From Microbacterium sp. MPKO10 (lineage in GTDB: Bacteria > Actinomycetota > Actinomycetes > Actinomycetales > Microbacteriaceae), in the NCBI RefSeq assembly GCF_026107415.2, contig NZ_JAPCHX010000004.1:248001-312000 (forward strand): a DNA stretch of 64,000 bases. The letters run 5' to 3'. Position numbers and translations under genes: made by a program. The stretch's first letter is position 1, and each line of letters opens with the position of its first letter. A model generated the notes under the pieces. The model saw nothing but the letters and a program-made list of their open reading frames with translations. It was not told where the DNA came from and made no database searches. Positions 28,606-36,536 of the stretch are shown here, piece after piece.

Positions 28606-29547
28606 GTGACGACCACGCACGCCTCAGACCGATTGGGAACGGACGCCCGAATCGCCGCGCGCGCCGCTGAGCGTGACGGGGCACGCGCGTCGATCGCCCG
28701 CTATTACTCGCTCACCAAGCCGCGAGTCCTCTTTGCGAATGCTCTGACGGCTGTCGCCGGGTACTTCCTCGCATCGGCGGGTCGATTCGATCTCTGGGTG
28801 TTCGCCAGCGTGACGGTCGGGAGCACACTAATGATCGCCTCCGCCTGCGTTCTCAACAATGTTCTCGATCGCGACATTGACGCGATCATGCAGCGCACTC
28901 GAGCGCGGGCAACGGTCAGCGGAAGCGTGAGTGCTGTGCGCGCCGTCGTCTTCTCGGTCGTTCTCGGTGCTCTCGGCATGGCCGCACTCGCGATCGGCAC
29001 AAACGGCGCCGTCATGCTGGCCGGCGCCATCGGCTTCGTCACATACGTGGTTCTTTACGGGATGCTGTCGAAGAGGCTGTCCGTCCACGGCACCCTCGTC
29101 GGCAGCGTTTCCGGGGCGATTCCGATCCTCTCCGGATATCTCGCGGCGTCCGGGCGTCTCGATGTCGGAGCGGTCATCGCCTTCGCAATTCTCTTCCTCT
29201 GGCAGATGCCGGCCTTCTACTCGATCTCGGTCTACCGGCGCGATGAATATGCCCGCGCGGGAATACCCGTGATCTCGGTGGCGAGGGGCATCCGCGCCAC
29301 GATCTTTCAGATTCTGATCTACACTGTGGCGTTCGTCGTCGTCACCCTGCTTCTGCCACTGTCCGGCCTGGTCGGCATCGTCTACTCGGCGGTGATGGGT
29401 GTGCTCGGACTCGGGTGGATCTGGCTGGGCATTCGAGGCCTGCGCGCCCGCACACCCGAGGTCTGGGCGCGTCAGATGTTCCGCTTCTCGATGATCATGG
29501 TGTTGGCGATCTGTCTCATGGTTTCGGTCGGCCCGCTCCTCCCCTAA
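28606..29547 (+). CDS. ctaB: Protoheme IX farnesyltransferase (heme O synthase)
   Basis: The protein has 313 residues with about nine membrane helices, in the UbiA prenyltransferase superfamily. YYSLTKPRVLFANALTAVAGYFLA contains the T-K-P-R motif. The first Asp-rich motif is NNVLDRDIDAIMQRTRARA and the second region is YSISVYRRDEYARAGIPVI. It attaches a farnesyl group to heme B for cytochrome oxidase. The start is probably the GTG at 28606, preceded by AAGGAGG (28596-28602). Its stop overlaps that of the convergent glycosylase gene. Confidence 0.93.
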   Translation: MTTTHASDRLGTDARIAARAAERDGARASIARYYSLTKPRVLFANALTAVAGYFLASAGRFDLWVFASVTVGSTLMIASACVLNNVLDRDIDAIMQRTRARATVSGSVSAVRAVVFSVVLGALGMAALAIGTNGAVMLAGAIGFVTYVVLYGMLSKRLSVHGTLVGSVSGAIPILSGYLAASGRLDVGAVIAFAILFLWQMPAFYSISVYRRDEYARAGIPVISVARGIRATIFQILIYTVAFVVVTLLLPLSGLVGIVYSAVMGVLGLGWIWLGIRGLRARTPEVWARQMFRFSMIMVLAICLMVSVGPLLP

Positions 29548-30110
29548 GAGATGATGCCGGCAGCCCGCGCCGGTTCTGCGTAGGCCCGGGCAAGACTCGC
29601 GACGGTCTCGTGCGCATTGAGTCCGCTCGGGTTGGGAAGCACCCACAGCTCCGCCCCCGCAATCGTCTCATCCTGCTTGCCCGCCCGCGCCTTCGGGCGC
29701 GCGAAGCCCTGCCGATACGCCGTAAGGCCGACGATCGCCACGACACGGGGACTCCACCCCAAGACCCGCTTCTCCAGTGCTCGTGCGCCGTCGCGCAGTT
29801 CGGCGCGTGAGAGCTCATCCGCTCGGATCGTCGCGCGATTGACGAGATTGGAGACTCCAAGCCCGGCCTGCGTGAAGCGCCTCCGATCGCCGGCATCGAA
29901 ACCGTCTGAAAATGTTGGGCACGCGTCGAAGATCCCCGCTTCGCGGAGGGCGGGATAGAACCGATTGCCGGGGTGCGCGAATGGCGTCTGCGTTGCCGCC
30001 GTCCACAGTCCGGGGTTGATGCCGACGAAAAGCAGCCGGATGCTGTCGCCGACGAGATCGGGGACGGCGGCGTCCCGGAAAGATTCGAGCGTGTCGCGAT
30101 CAATCCCCAT
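29544..30110 (-). CDS. Mismatch-specific uracil/thymine-DNA glycosylase (MUG family)
   Basis: The protein has 188 residues. LLFVGINPGLWTAATQTPFAHPGNRFYPAL is close to the MUG family motif G-I-N-P-G-L with the following aromatic residue, and VLPNPSGLNAH is the DNA-intercalating loop motif. It removes uracil or ethenocytosine from mismatched pairs during base excision repair. The ATG at 30110 has GGGAG and GAGG upstream. The longer frame to 30197 has unlike composition and would reach into the promoter of the divergent ABC locus. Confidence 0.88.
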   Translation of the reverse strand: MGIDRDTLESFRDAAVPDLVGDSIRLLFVGINPGLWTAATQTPFAHPGNRFYPALREAGIFDACPTFSDGFDAGDRRRFTQAGLGVSNLVNRATIRADELSRAELRDGARALEKRVLGWSPRVVAIVGLTAYRQGFARPKARAGKQDETIAGAELWVLPNPSGLNAHETVASLARAYAEPARAAGIIS

Positions 30111-30201
30111 CCTCGTATTCTCCCGTACTCCGTCAACGTGCCAGCACGAGATGCGCGGGGCCCTGCCGCGCGCAAAGAACACGGCGCTCACATTCACTAT
30201 T

Positions 30202-30230
30202 GGTATTGATTCTCATTTTCAGTATAGAAT
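30202..30230 (+). promoter_or_regulatory. Fur-box-like operator and -10 of the ABC uptake locus
   Basis: Read on the minus strand, 30202-30220 is GAAAATGAGAATCAATACC, which matches the E. coli Fur consensus GATAATGATAATCATTATC at 15 of 19 positions. The -10 TAGAAT (30225-30230) follows at once and the ATG is six bases further, so bound protein would cover the -35 region. The stretch is strikingly AT-rich against its surroundings. It also resembles Zur boxes. No DtxR-type box is seen. Confidence 0.65.
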
Positions 30231-30236
30231 CGCGTC

Positions 30237-31313
30237 ATGCTCCTGCACGACCGAGAGATCGCGACAGCACAGTGGCCGGCCGAGCCACCGGCGACTGCAC
30301 GGATCCTTCGCATCGGCTCCCCCATCGCCGCGTCACTCGGCCTGATGCTGATCGTGCTTCTCGCCGTGTCGATCGGCCCGGTTTCGCTCTCGCCCGGCAC
30401 CGTTCTTCACGCGCTCGGCGGGCTCGTTGTGCCGTCAGCATCCGCGCCCGCGGCATCCGACCTTCTGGTCAGCGAGGTGCGGCTACCCCGCGTCGTTCTT
30501 GCGGGGCTCGTGGGTGCCGGTCTGTCTGTCGCCGGGGTCGTCATGCAGGCGCTCTTCCGTAATCCCCTTGCAGAACCAGGCATCACCGGGGTCTCCAGCG
30601 GTGCCGCGGCCGCAGCCGTCATCGCTATCGTCACGGGGATCAGCGCTCTTGCCTGGTGGATGCTGCCTCTCGCGGCTTTCGTCGGGGCCCTCGTCTGCAC
30701 AGCCATTGTCCACGCAATCAGCAGTGTCAGCAGAGGGCGCAGCTCCACGATCATTCTCGTGGGCATTGCGGCAAATGCCTTTCTCGGCGCTCTCGTCTCC
30801 GCCGTCCTCGCAAACGCACCAGATGCCGCTGACGTGCAACGCGTCACGTTCTGGCTGAACGGCGATTTGACGGCAGCGACCTGGAGCGACGTGGCCATCG
30901 CCGCGATCGGGATTCCCCTCGGCGCGATCATTCTGCTCGCTCTTGCACGCTCTTTCGACCTCATGAGCCTTTCGGATGCCCAAGCGGCCAGCACCGGAGT
31001 GAATGTCGGTCTCGTGCGGCAGTCGGCCCTCGCCCTCGCCGCGCTGGTCACCGCCGCGGCTGTCTGCGTCACCGGCGTCATTTCGTTCGTCGGGCTCGTC
31101 GTGCCACACCTCGTGCGGCTGCTCGTCGGACCTCGGCACACGCGTCTGATGTGGCTCTCCGCACTGAGCGGAGCGGCATTCCTGATCATCGCCGATCTCG
31201 TCGCCCGGATGCTGTTCACACCCGTCGTGCTGCAGACGGGCACCGTCACTGCGTTCGTGGGCGCTCCCGCACTTCTGCTGCTTGTGCTGCGATCACGGAG
31301 GAGTCTGCAATGA
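30237..31313 (+). CDS. FecCD/BtuC-type ABC importer permease
   Basis: The protein has 358 residues with about nine to ten membrane helices. LPRVVLAGLVGAGLSVAGVVMQALFRNPLAEPGITGVSSGAAAAAV is the FecCD hallmark region (L-P-R-x-x-x-A and N-P-L-A-x-P-x-x-x-G). VISFVGLVVPHLVRLLVGPRH is the cytoplasmic coupling motif for the ATPase. It forms the channel for iron siderophore, heme or cobalamin. The leaderless start at 30237 follows a Fur-box-like site. Its stop overlaps the ATPase start as ATGA. Confidence 0.93.
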   Translation: MLLHDREIATAQWPAEPPATARILRIGSPIAASLGLMLIVLLAVSIGPVSLSPGTVLHALGGLVVPSASAPAASDLLVSEVRLPRVVLAGLVGAGLSVAGVVMQALFRNPLAEPGITGVSSGAAAAAVIAIVTGISALAWWMLPLAAFVGALVCTAIVHAISSVSRGRSSTIILVGIAANAFLGALVSAVLANAPDAADVQRVTFWLNGDLTAATWSDVAIAAIGIPLGAIILLALARSFDLMSLSDAQAASTGVNVGLVRQSALALAALVTAAAVCVTGVISFVGLVVPHLVRLLVGPRHTRLMWLSALSGAAFLIIADLVARMLFTPVVLQTGTVTAFVGAPALLLLVLRSRRSLQ

Positions 31314-32137
31314 CGACGCTCGACATGGCTGTCGCGTCTGCGATGAGGACTCGTCGCGACCTGCGCGGCACCGACCTCACCGCCCAGTATGCGAAGCATC
31401 CGGTGTTCTCAGACGTCTCCATCCGGCTGAAGCCTGCTGCCATTCACGCTGTCATCGGGCCGAACGGAGCGGGAAAGACGACTCTTCTCGCCACACTCGC
31501 GGTGCTGCACCGGGGCGCATCAGGCACAGTCATGATCGGCGATGAGCGGGTGGCCGACAGCTCCCCGCGTGACCGTGCGCACATCCGTGCACTCGTGCCG
31601 CAGGATCACGATCGCCACTCGGGGTTCACCGTGCGCGAGCTCGTTGAGCTGGGACGATTCGCTCACAGGCGCCCGTTCTCCGCCCTCACTGACGACGACC
31701 GCGACGCCGTTGACACGGCGCTCGCGCAGACCCGCCTCTCACCACTCGCTCACCGATCGCTCGACACGCTCTCCGGCGGGCAACGTCAGCTCGCGTTCAT
31801 CGCGAAAGCCTTAGCCCAGCGTTCCGAATATCTGCTGCTCGACGAGCCGCTCTCCGCCCTCGACCCGCGGCACCAGCTCGACGTGATCTCGACGCTCCAG
31901 ACCTGTGCCGCAGACGGAATCGGCATCGCAGTCGTCCTCCATGACCTCACACTGGCTGCGCGCATCAGTGACACGCTCACCGTCGTCGCCGGCGGACGCG
32001 TCTATGACAGCGGTGACCCGGCAGAGGTCCTCACGCCCGACATGCTCGCGGACGTTTATGGCGTCCGCGCCGCCGTGCACATCGACCCAGACACGGGGAC
32101 GCCCAGCGTCACACTCCTCGGCGCAATATCGAGCTGA
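31310..32137 (+). CDS. FecE/HmuV-type ABC importer ATPase
   Basis: The protein has 275 residues. Walker A is GPNGAGKTT, the Q-loop is VPQDHD, the signature is LSGGQRQ, Walker B is YLLLDEPLSALD, and the H-loop is VLHDLTLAARI. The ABC signature and the DPRHQLDV region are typical of the siderophore/heme/B12 subfamily. It powers the FecCD-type permease encoded just upstream. The ATG at 31310 has GGAGGAG upstream and overlaps the previous stop. Translation is therefore likely coupled. Confidence 0.93.
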   Translation: MTTLDMAVASAMRTRRDLRGTDLTAQYAKHPVFSDVSIRLKPAAIHAVIGPNGAGKTTLLATLAVLHRGASGTVMIGDERVADSSPRDRAHIRALVPQDHDRHSGFTVRELVELGRFAHRRPFSALTDDDRDAVDTALAQTRLSPLAHRSLDTLSGGQRQLAFIAKALAQRSEYLLLDEPLSALDPRHQLDVISTLQTCAADGIGIAVVLHDLTLAARISDTLTVVAGGRVYDSGDPAEVLTPDMLADVYGVRAAVHIDPDTGTPSVTLLGAISS

Positions 32138-32196
32138 CTCAGCATCCGATTTCAGCCGTTTCAACCCATCACCCGCAATAGACAAGGAATCACACT

Positions 32197-33174
32197 GTGA
32201 ATCACCGGCTCACTCGAGCGGGCGTCGCTCTCTGCGCTCTCGCCGCACTCACGCTCTCCGCCTGCAGCGCTCCCACGGAAGCCACGCCCGCGCCAACATC
32301 AGCGACGGGCTCATGGCCGCGCACCGTCACGGTGGACGACCAGACGGTCACGATCGATGAGGCGCCGCAGCGCATCGTCGCTCTGTCAACGGAGACCGGG
32401 GATATCGCTCTCGAGCTCGTCGGCCACGAACGTGTCGCCGCGGTATCGCACGGCAGCGTCACCGAGGGCGCCGGAAACCAGATCGCCGAAGCGGAACTCG
32501 TCGACACCGCGCTCCCGGCGGGGACGAATCCGGATCCCGAGCAGATTCTCGCACTCGACCCGGATCTGGTGCTCATGACAAGTCGACACGAGGGCGAGCA
32601 GGATGCCGCCGATGTGCTGTCGAAGGCGGGAGTCCCGTCACTCATCTTCGATTCGTCAAACTTTGAGAGCATCGACACGGTCATGACCGCTGTCGAGACG
32701 ATCGGACAGGCCATCGGCGCCGAGTCGACCGCCGCAGACATCGTCACGTCGATGACGGAACAGCAGGCGCGGGTTCTCGCTGCGATCAGCGACGACCCGA
32801 TCGACACGACGGTGCTGCTGCTGATGTCGCGAGGCGGGCGACAGTTTGTCCAGTCCGCGTCGTCAGCCATGTCGACGCTGGTCGAGCAAGCCGGTGGAAC
32901 CGTCGTCGGGGCATCCGAGGGCGCCGTGCCCGCGGGGCCCGAGGCGATCATCGCGGCGAACCCCGACGTCATCATCGTCGAAGACTTTCAGGGCGAGGGC
33001 ATCACGCCGTTTACGGACCTGCTCGACGCGGGCGCCCTCGCGGACGTCCCCGCGATCGCCAGCGAGCAGACGGCCACGGTGAGCGCTTCGATCGCCTCGG
33101 GAACGTCAGGCACTCGCACCGTCGAAGGGCTCACGGCCATCGCGTCGATCTTGCATCCCGATGCAGATCTCTAG
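32197..33174 (+). CDS. Substrate-binding lipoprotein of the iron/heme ABC system
   Basis: The protein has 325 residues. A lipoprotein signal with lipobox L-S-A-C at residues 20-23 is followed by a Pro/Thr linker. The two-lobed body has APQRIVALSTETGDIALELVG and DPEQILALDPDLVLM in lobe one, and AGPEAIIAANPDVIIVEDFQG in lobe two, as in the BtuF/FhuD/HmuT fold. It captures the metal complex outside the membrane. The ligand is unknown. The GTG start at 32197 follows AAGGA. Its 3' end overlaps the next ABC gene by 14 bases. Confidence 0.9.
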   Translation: MNHRLTRAGVALCALAALTLSACSAPTEATPAPTSATGSWPRTVTVDDQTVTIDEAPQRIVALSTETGDIALELVGHERVAAVSHGSVTEGAGNQIAEAELVDTALPAGTNPDPEQILALDPDLVLMTSRHEGEQDAADVLSKAGVPSLIFDSSNFESIDTVMTAVETIGQAIGAESTAADIVTSMTEQQARVLAAISDDPIDTTVLLLMSRGGRQFVQSASSAMSTLVEQAGGTVVGASEGAVPAGPEAIIAANPDVIIVEDFQGEGITPFTDLLDAGALADVPAIASEQTATVSASIASGTSGTRTVEGLTAIASILHPDADL

Positions 33175-34813
33175 ACTCCGGCGTCTCGCGCGCGACACCC
33201 CGCCGCGCGGATGGGGCATCGTCGCGGCCAGCGCAGTGCGCGCCGTGCTCTCGGCGAGCGCATTCCTCGCGATCGGAGCTGTGGTCGACACGATCCTCTC
33301 CGGCGGCGACGCTCAACCGTTTCTCCTTGTCGCTGGAGCCTGCGCAATTGGAGCCGCGGTGTGCGCTGGCGTCGAATCGCTGCTGCCGTCACATCAGCAG
33401 CCGGTTGAAGAACAATTCTGGCGCGGCAGGCTCGCCACTCGAATGTTGACGACGCCGATAGACGGACGTGAAGAGCCGGGTGACACGGTGAGCGGGCTCA
33501 CGGATGCTGTCGAGCGCATTGCCGCTTACCGGTCGACGTTTGTCGGCCGCTTTCTCGGGGCGCTGATCGTACCGGTCGCCGTCCTGGCGGTGATTGCGGT
33601 CTCGCACGGCGTGTTCGTTTCGGCGGTGCTTGCCGTGTGCATTGCGCTGGCCCCGCCGCTGCTTGGTGCCGCCATGGCCAGGGTCCGCAGGCCCACCCGC
33701 GCTCACAGCGCCGCGTCGGCGTCGCTCGCAGCAGAATTCACCGAGACCGTGCGCGCACTCGGAACGATCGCGATGCTCGGAGCCGGGCCGCAACGTCGGG
33801 AGCGGTTTGCGCGCCGTGCCGAGACGGCTCGTGTCGAGGTGATGAGGATGCTGCGGCGCAACCAGCTGGTACTGCTCGCGACCGACGGCTTCTTTGGGCT
33901 TCTCGTGACCGCCGCGAGTGGCGTCGCCGCGATGATCGGCCTCGCCGCCGGTGCGTTCACGGCGGGCCAGGCTCTCGCGCTGGTGCTGTTGGGTCGGCTC
34001 CTTCTCGAGCCCGTCGACCATGTGGGCCGCGAGTTCTATGTCGGCATGGCCGGGCAGGCACGGCAGGATGCCGCACACCGCGCCCTGTCCACGGCGTCCT
34101 CGCGCGATCTCCCGTCTCCGACGGTCAGCACGCAGGCATCAGCTCTGCCTACGTGTGTCCGGCTGGAGCAGGTGAGCATCGTCCGTGGATGCCGCGCAAC
34201 TGTCAGGGAGGTGACCCTCGATCTTCCGTCGAGAACGATCACGGCGCTGATCGGCCCGAGCGGATCGGGGAAGACAAGCCTCGCCCTGGCCCTCGCGGGG
34301 CTGCTCCCCACAGCATCCGGCACCATCACGATCAACGGCACCGCGTGCGATGCATCGGCGCGCACTGCAGCAGTCGCCTTCGTTCCCCAGCGCACGACAC
34401 TGTTCACCGGAACCGTCGCCGACAACCTGCGCCTGGGCGCGCCGGGGGCGTCAGACGACCGACTCGTCTGGGCGCTCGACTGCGTCGGACTCACCTGCGA
34501 ACTCTCCAACGGCGGCAGTGCGCTGAATCGCCCTCTCACCACCGACGGCGCGACGATCTCGGGCGGGCAGGCTCAGCGCCTCAGCATTGCCCGTGCACTC
34601 GTCTGCGGGTCGCCGATTCTGGTGCTCGACGAGCCGACGTCGAATCTCGACCAGGAATCGGCCGAGCGAGTGCTGCGCGCCGTGTCCGAGGTGGTTCAGA
34701 TCTCCACGGTTCTGCTGATCACACATCGGCATGACGAACTCGCTTGGGCTGACCGCATTGCCGTCATGACCGACGGCGTGCTTTCGACTACGACCAGAGA
34801 GGCACTTGCGTGA
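33161..34813 (+). CDS. ABC exporter-fold half-transporter, first of a heterodimer
   Basis: The protein has 550 residues with six membrane helices (about 20-300) and a C-terminal nucleotide-binding domain. Walker A is GPSGSGKTS, the signature is ISGGQAQ, Walker B is ILVLDEPTSNLD and the H-loop is LLITHRHDE. The general layout is CydD/CydC-like. Such pairs that adjoin FecCD uptake genes can be siderophore importers of the IrtAB type or peptide/thiol/heme exporters. No siderophore-interacting (SIP) domain is present. The ATG at 33161 lies inside the 3' end of the lipoprotein gene. Confidence 0.85.
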   Translation: MQISRLRRLARDTPPRGWGIVAASAVRAVLSASAFLAIGAVVDTILSGGDAQPFLLVAGACAIGAAVCAGVESLLPSHQQPVEEQFWRGRLATRMLTTPIDGREEPGDTVSGLTDAVERIAAYRSTFVGRFLGALIVPVAVLAVIAVSHGVFVSAVLAVCIALAPPLLGAAMARVRRPTRAHSAASASLAAEFTETVRALGTIAMLGAGPQRRERFARRAETARVEVMRMLRRNQLVLLATDGFFGLLVTAASGVAAMIGLAAGAFTAGQALALVLLGRLLLEPVDHVGREFYVGMAGQARQDAAHRALSTASSRDLPSPTVSTQASALPTCVRLEQVSIVRGCRATVREVTLDLPSRTITALIGPSGSGKTSLALALAGLLPTASGTITINGTACDASARTAAVAFVPQRTTLFTGTVADNLRLGAPGASDDRLVWALDCVGLTCELSNGGSALNRPLTTDGATISGGQAQRLSIARALVCGSPILVLDEPTSNLDQESAERVLRAVSEVVQISTVLLITHRHDELAWADRIAVMTDGVLSTTTREALA

Positions 34814-36438
34814 TCACTCGTCTTCTGCGGACCGCCGCGCCGAGCAGCGGGTGGCTCGCCGCGTCCCTCGTCTTCCGCCTGGCGGGAGCGGCCTGCGGCA
34901 TCGGTCTCATCGCGCTGCCCGCGTTCTGGATCATGTCGTCAGATGTGCCAGTTCGCCCCGGCATCGGAACGGTCGCGACAGTTCTCGTCGCCCTCGCGCT
35001 CATCAAGGCGCTGGCCCGATACCTCGAGCAGTACACGGGCCACCACGCGGCGTTCGACCTGCTGAAGGCGATGCGCCTGCGCCTTCTCGATGCCCTCCTC
35101 CCGCAGGCCCCCGGCGTCGTCACGCACGTCGGAGCCGGACGGCTGCTTCAGGTGGCCACGCGCGATATCGACCGCATTGAAGTGTTCTTCGCTCACACGA
35201 TCGTTCCGACTCTTGCCGGGATTCTCGTTCCGACCGGCGCCGCGACAGCTATCGTGATGATCGCGGGACCGTCAGCGCTGCTCGTCGCCAGCGTGGGATT
35301 CCTCGTCGGCACCCTCGTCGTCCCGCTCATCGCCCGCCGCACATCGTCGCAGAGCGCCCGAGACACGTCGAGACTCCGCACATCGCTTACGCAGCACATC
35401 ACCGAGAGCGTCGTCGGTCTGCTTGAGATTCGCTCTCTCCGGGCTGAGGCTCAGCGCCTCGACACGATGCGAACGCTCGAGGGTTCCGTTGCCCACCAGC
35501 TGCGACGCGCCGGCACGGCATTCGCCTCACGCACAATAGCCGGCACACTGTGGCCTGCGTTCACCATTCTGGGGCTTCTCGCTCTCGCAGCATCCGGCGT
35601 CAGCGACCTGCCGGGCGCCGTTGCGTCGTGTGCGATCGTGTGGGCGGTAGTGCCCCAGCTCGAGTCGATCCAACGTTTCACACGAAGCCTGCCCGCAGCC
35701 GTCGCCGCGGCCGAGCGCTACTTCGCTCTGCTGGAGCGCCGACCGGCTGTCGAGGATGTCGAATCAACCGAGGCAGTCGTGCCCGCGGCCGCTCCCGCCG
35801 TCAGGCTCGAGGCTGTGTCCGTGGTGTTTCCGGGTGGTGATGCTCCCGTACTCGACAAGCTCGACCAGGTGTTTCCCGCCGGTGCCCATACCGCGCTCAT
35901 CGGGCCGAGCGGAGCCGGAAAGTCGACGATCGCACGGCTCCTCGTCCGTGAGCTCGATCCGGAGGAGGGTCGCGTGCTGCTGGGAGACGTCGATGTGCGC
36001 AGCATCCCACTCGCACGCCTGCGTGCCCTGGTGACGATCGTCGAGCAGAAAGCGACGCTGCTGTCGGGGAGCGTCTTCGAGAATCTGCGACTGGGGCGAC
36101 CAGAGCTGACGCAAGGCGACGCGTGGCGCGCTCTGCGCATGGCGCACCTCGATCGAGAGATTCGAGCGCTGGATGAAGGCATCGACACGCAGATCGGAAC
36201 AGACGGCGACACGCTCTCGGGTGGTCAGCGGCAGCGTCTCGCTCTCGCACGTGCACTCGCCCGGCGCCCGCGCGTACTCGTCCTCGATGAGGCCACGTCA
36301 CATCAGGACCCGCAGACGCAGATCGCTATTCGCGACGCCGTCGCCGACGTGACGGAGTGCACGGTCATCGTGATCGCTCATCGCTCCGACGCGATCAGTG
36401 GCATCGACAACCACGTCGTCCTGTCTAAACCACAGTGA
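34810..36438 (+). CDS. ABC exporter-fold half-transporter, second of a heterodimer
   Basis: The protein has 542 residues with the same plan as its neighbour: six membrane helices, then Walker A GPSGAGKST, signature LSGGQRQ, Walker B VLVLDEATSHQD and H-loop VIVIAHRSD. Both partners keep the catalytic Glu after Walker B, so neither site is obviously dead. The GTG at 34810 overlaps the TGA of the preceding gene (GTGA), so the two are translationally coupled and should form one complex. Transport direction and substrate are not shown by sequence; the context suggests iron, heme or siderophore handling. Confidence 0.87.
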   Translation: MITRLLRTAAPSSGWLAASLVFRLAGAACGIGLIALPAFWIMSSDVPVRPGIGTVATVLVALALIKALARYLEQYTGHHAAFDLLKAMRLRLLDALLPQAPGVVTHVGAGRLLQVATRDIDRIEVFFAHTIVPTLAGILVPTGAATAIVMIAGPSALLVASVGFLVGTLVVPLIARRTSSQSARDTSRLRTSLTQHITESVVGLLEIRSLRAEAQRLDTMRTLEGSVAHQLRRAGTAFASRTIAGTLWPAFTILGLLALAASGVSDLPGAVASCAIVWAVVPQLESIQRFTRSLPAAVAAAERYFALLERRPAVEDVESTEAVVPAAAPAVRLEAVSVVFPGGDAPVLDKLDQVFPAGAHTALIGPSGAGKSTIARLLVRELDPEEGRVLLGDVDVRSIPLARLRALVTIVEQKATLLSGSVFENLRLGRPELTQGDAWRALRMAHLDREIRALDEGIDTQIGTDGDTLSGGQRQRLALARALARRPRVLVLDEATSHQDPQTQIAIRDAVADVTECTVIVIAHRSDAISGIDNHVVLSKPQ

Positions 36439-36536
36439 CGGACGATCTCTCTATAACACCGTCTCCGTGTTTCCCCCACAGCGTGCTTTCCGGACTCAGT
36501 CAGAGAACACACGAGCTTGCGGCATAGCGTGGCGAC

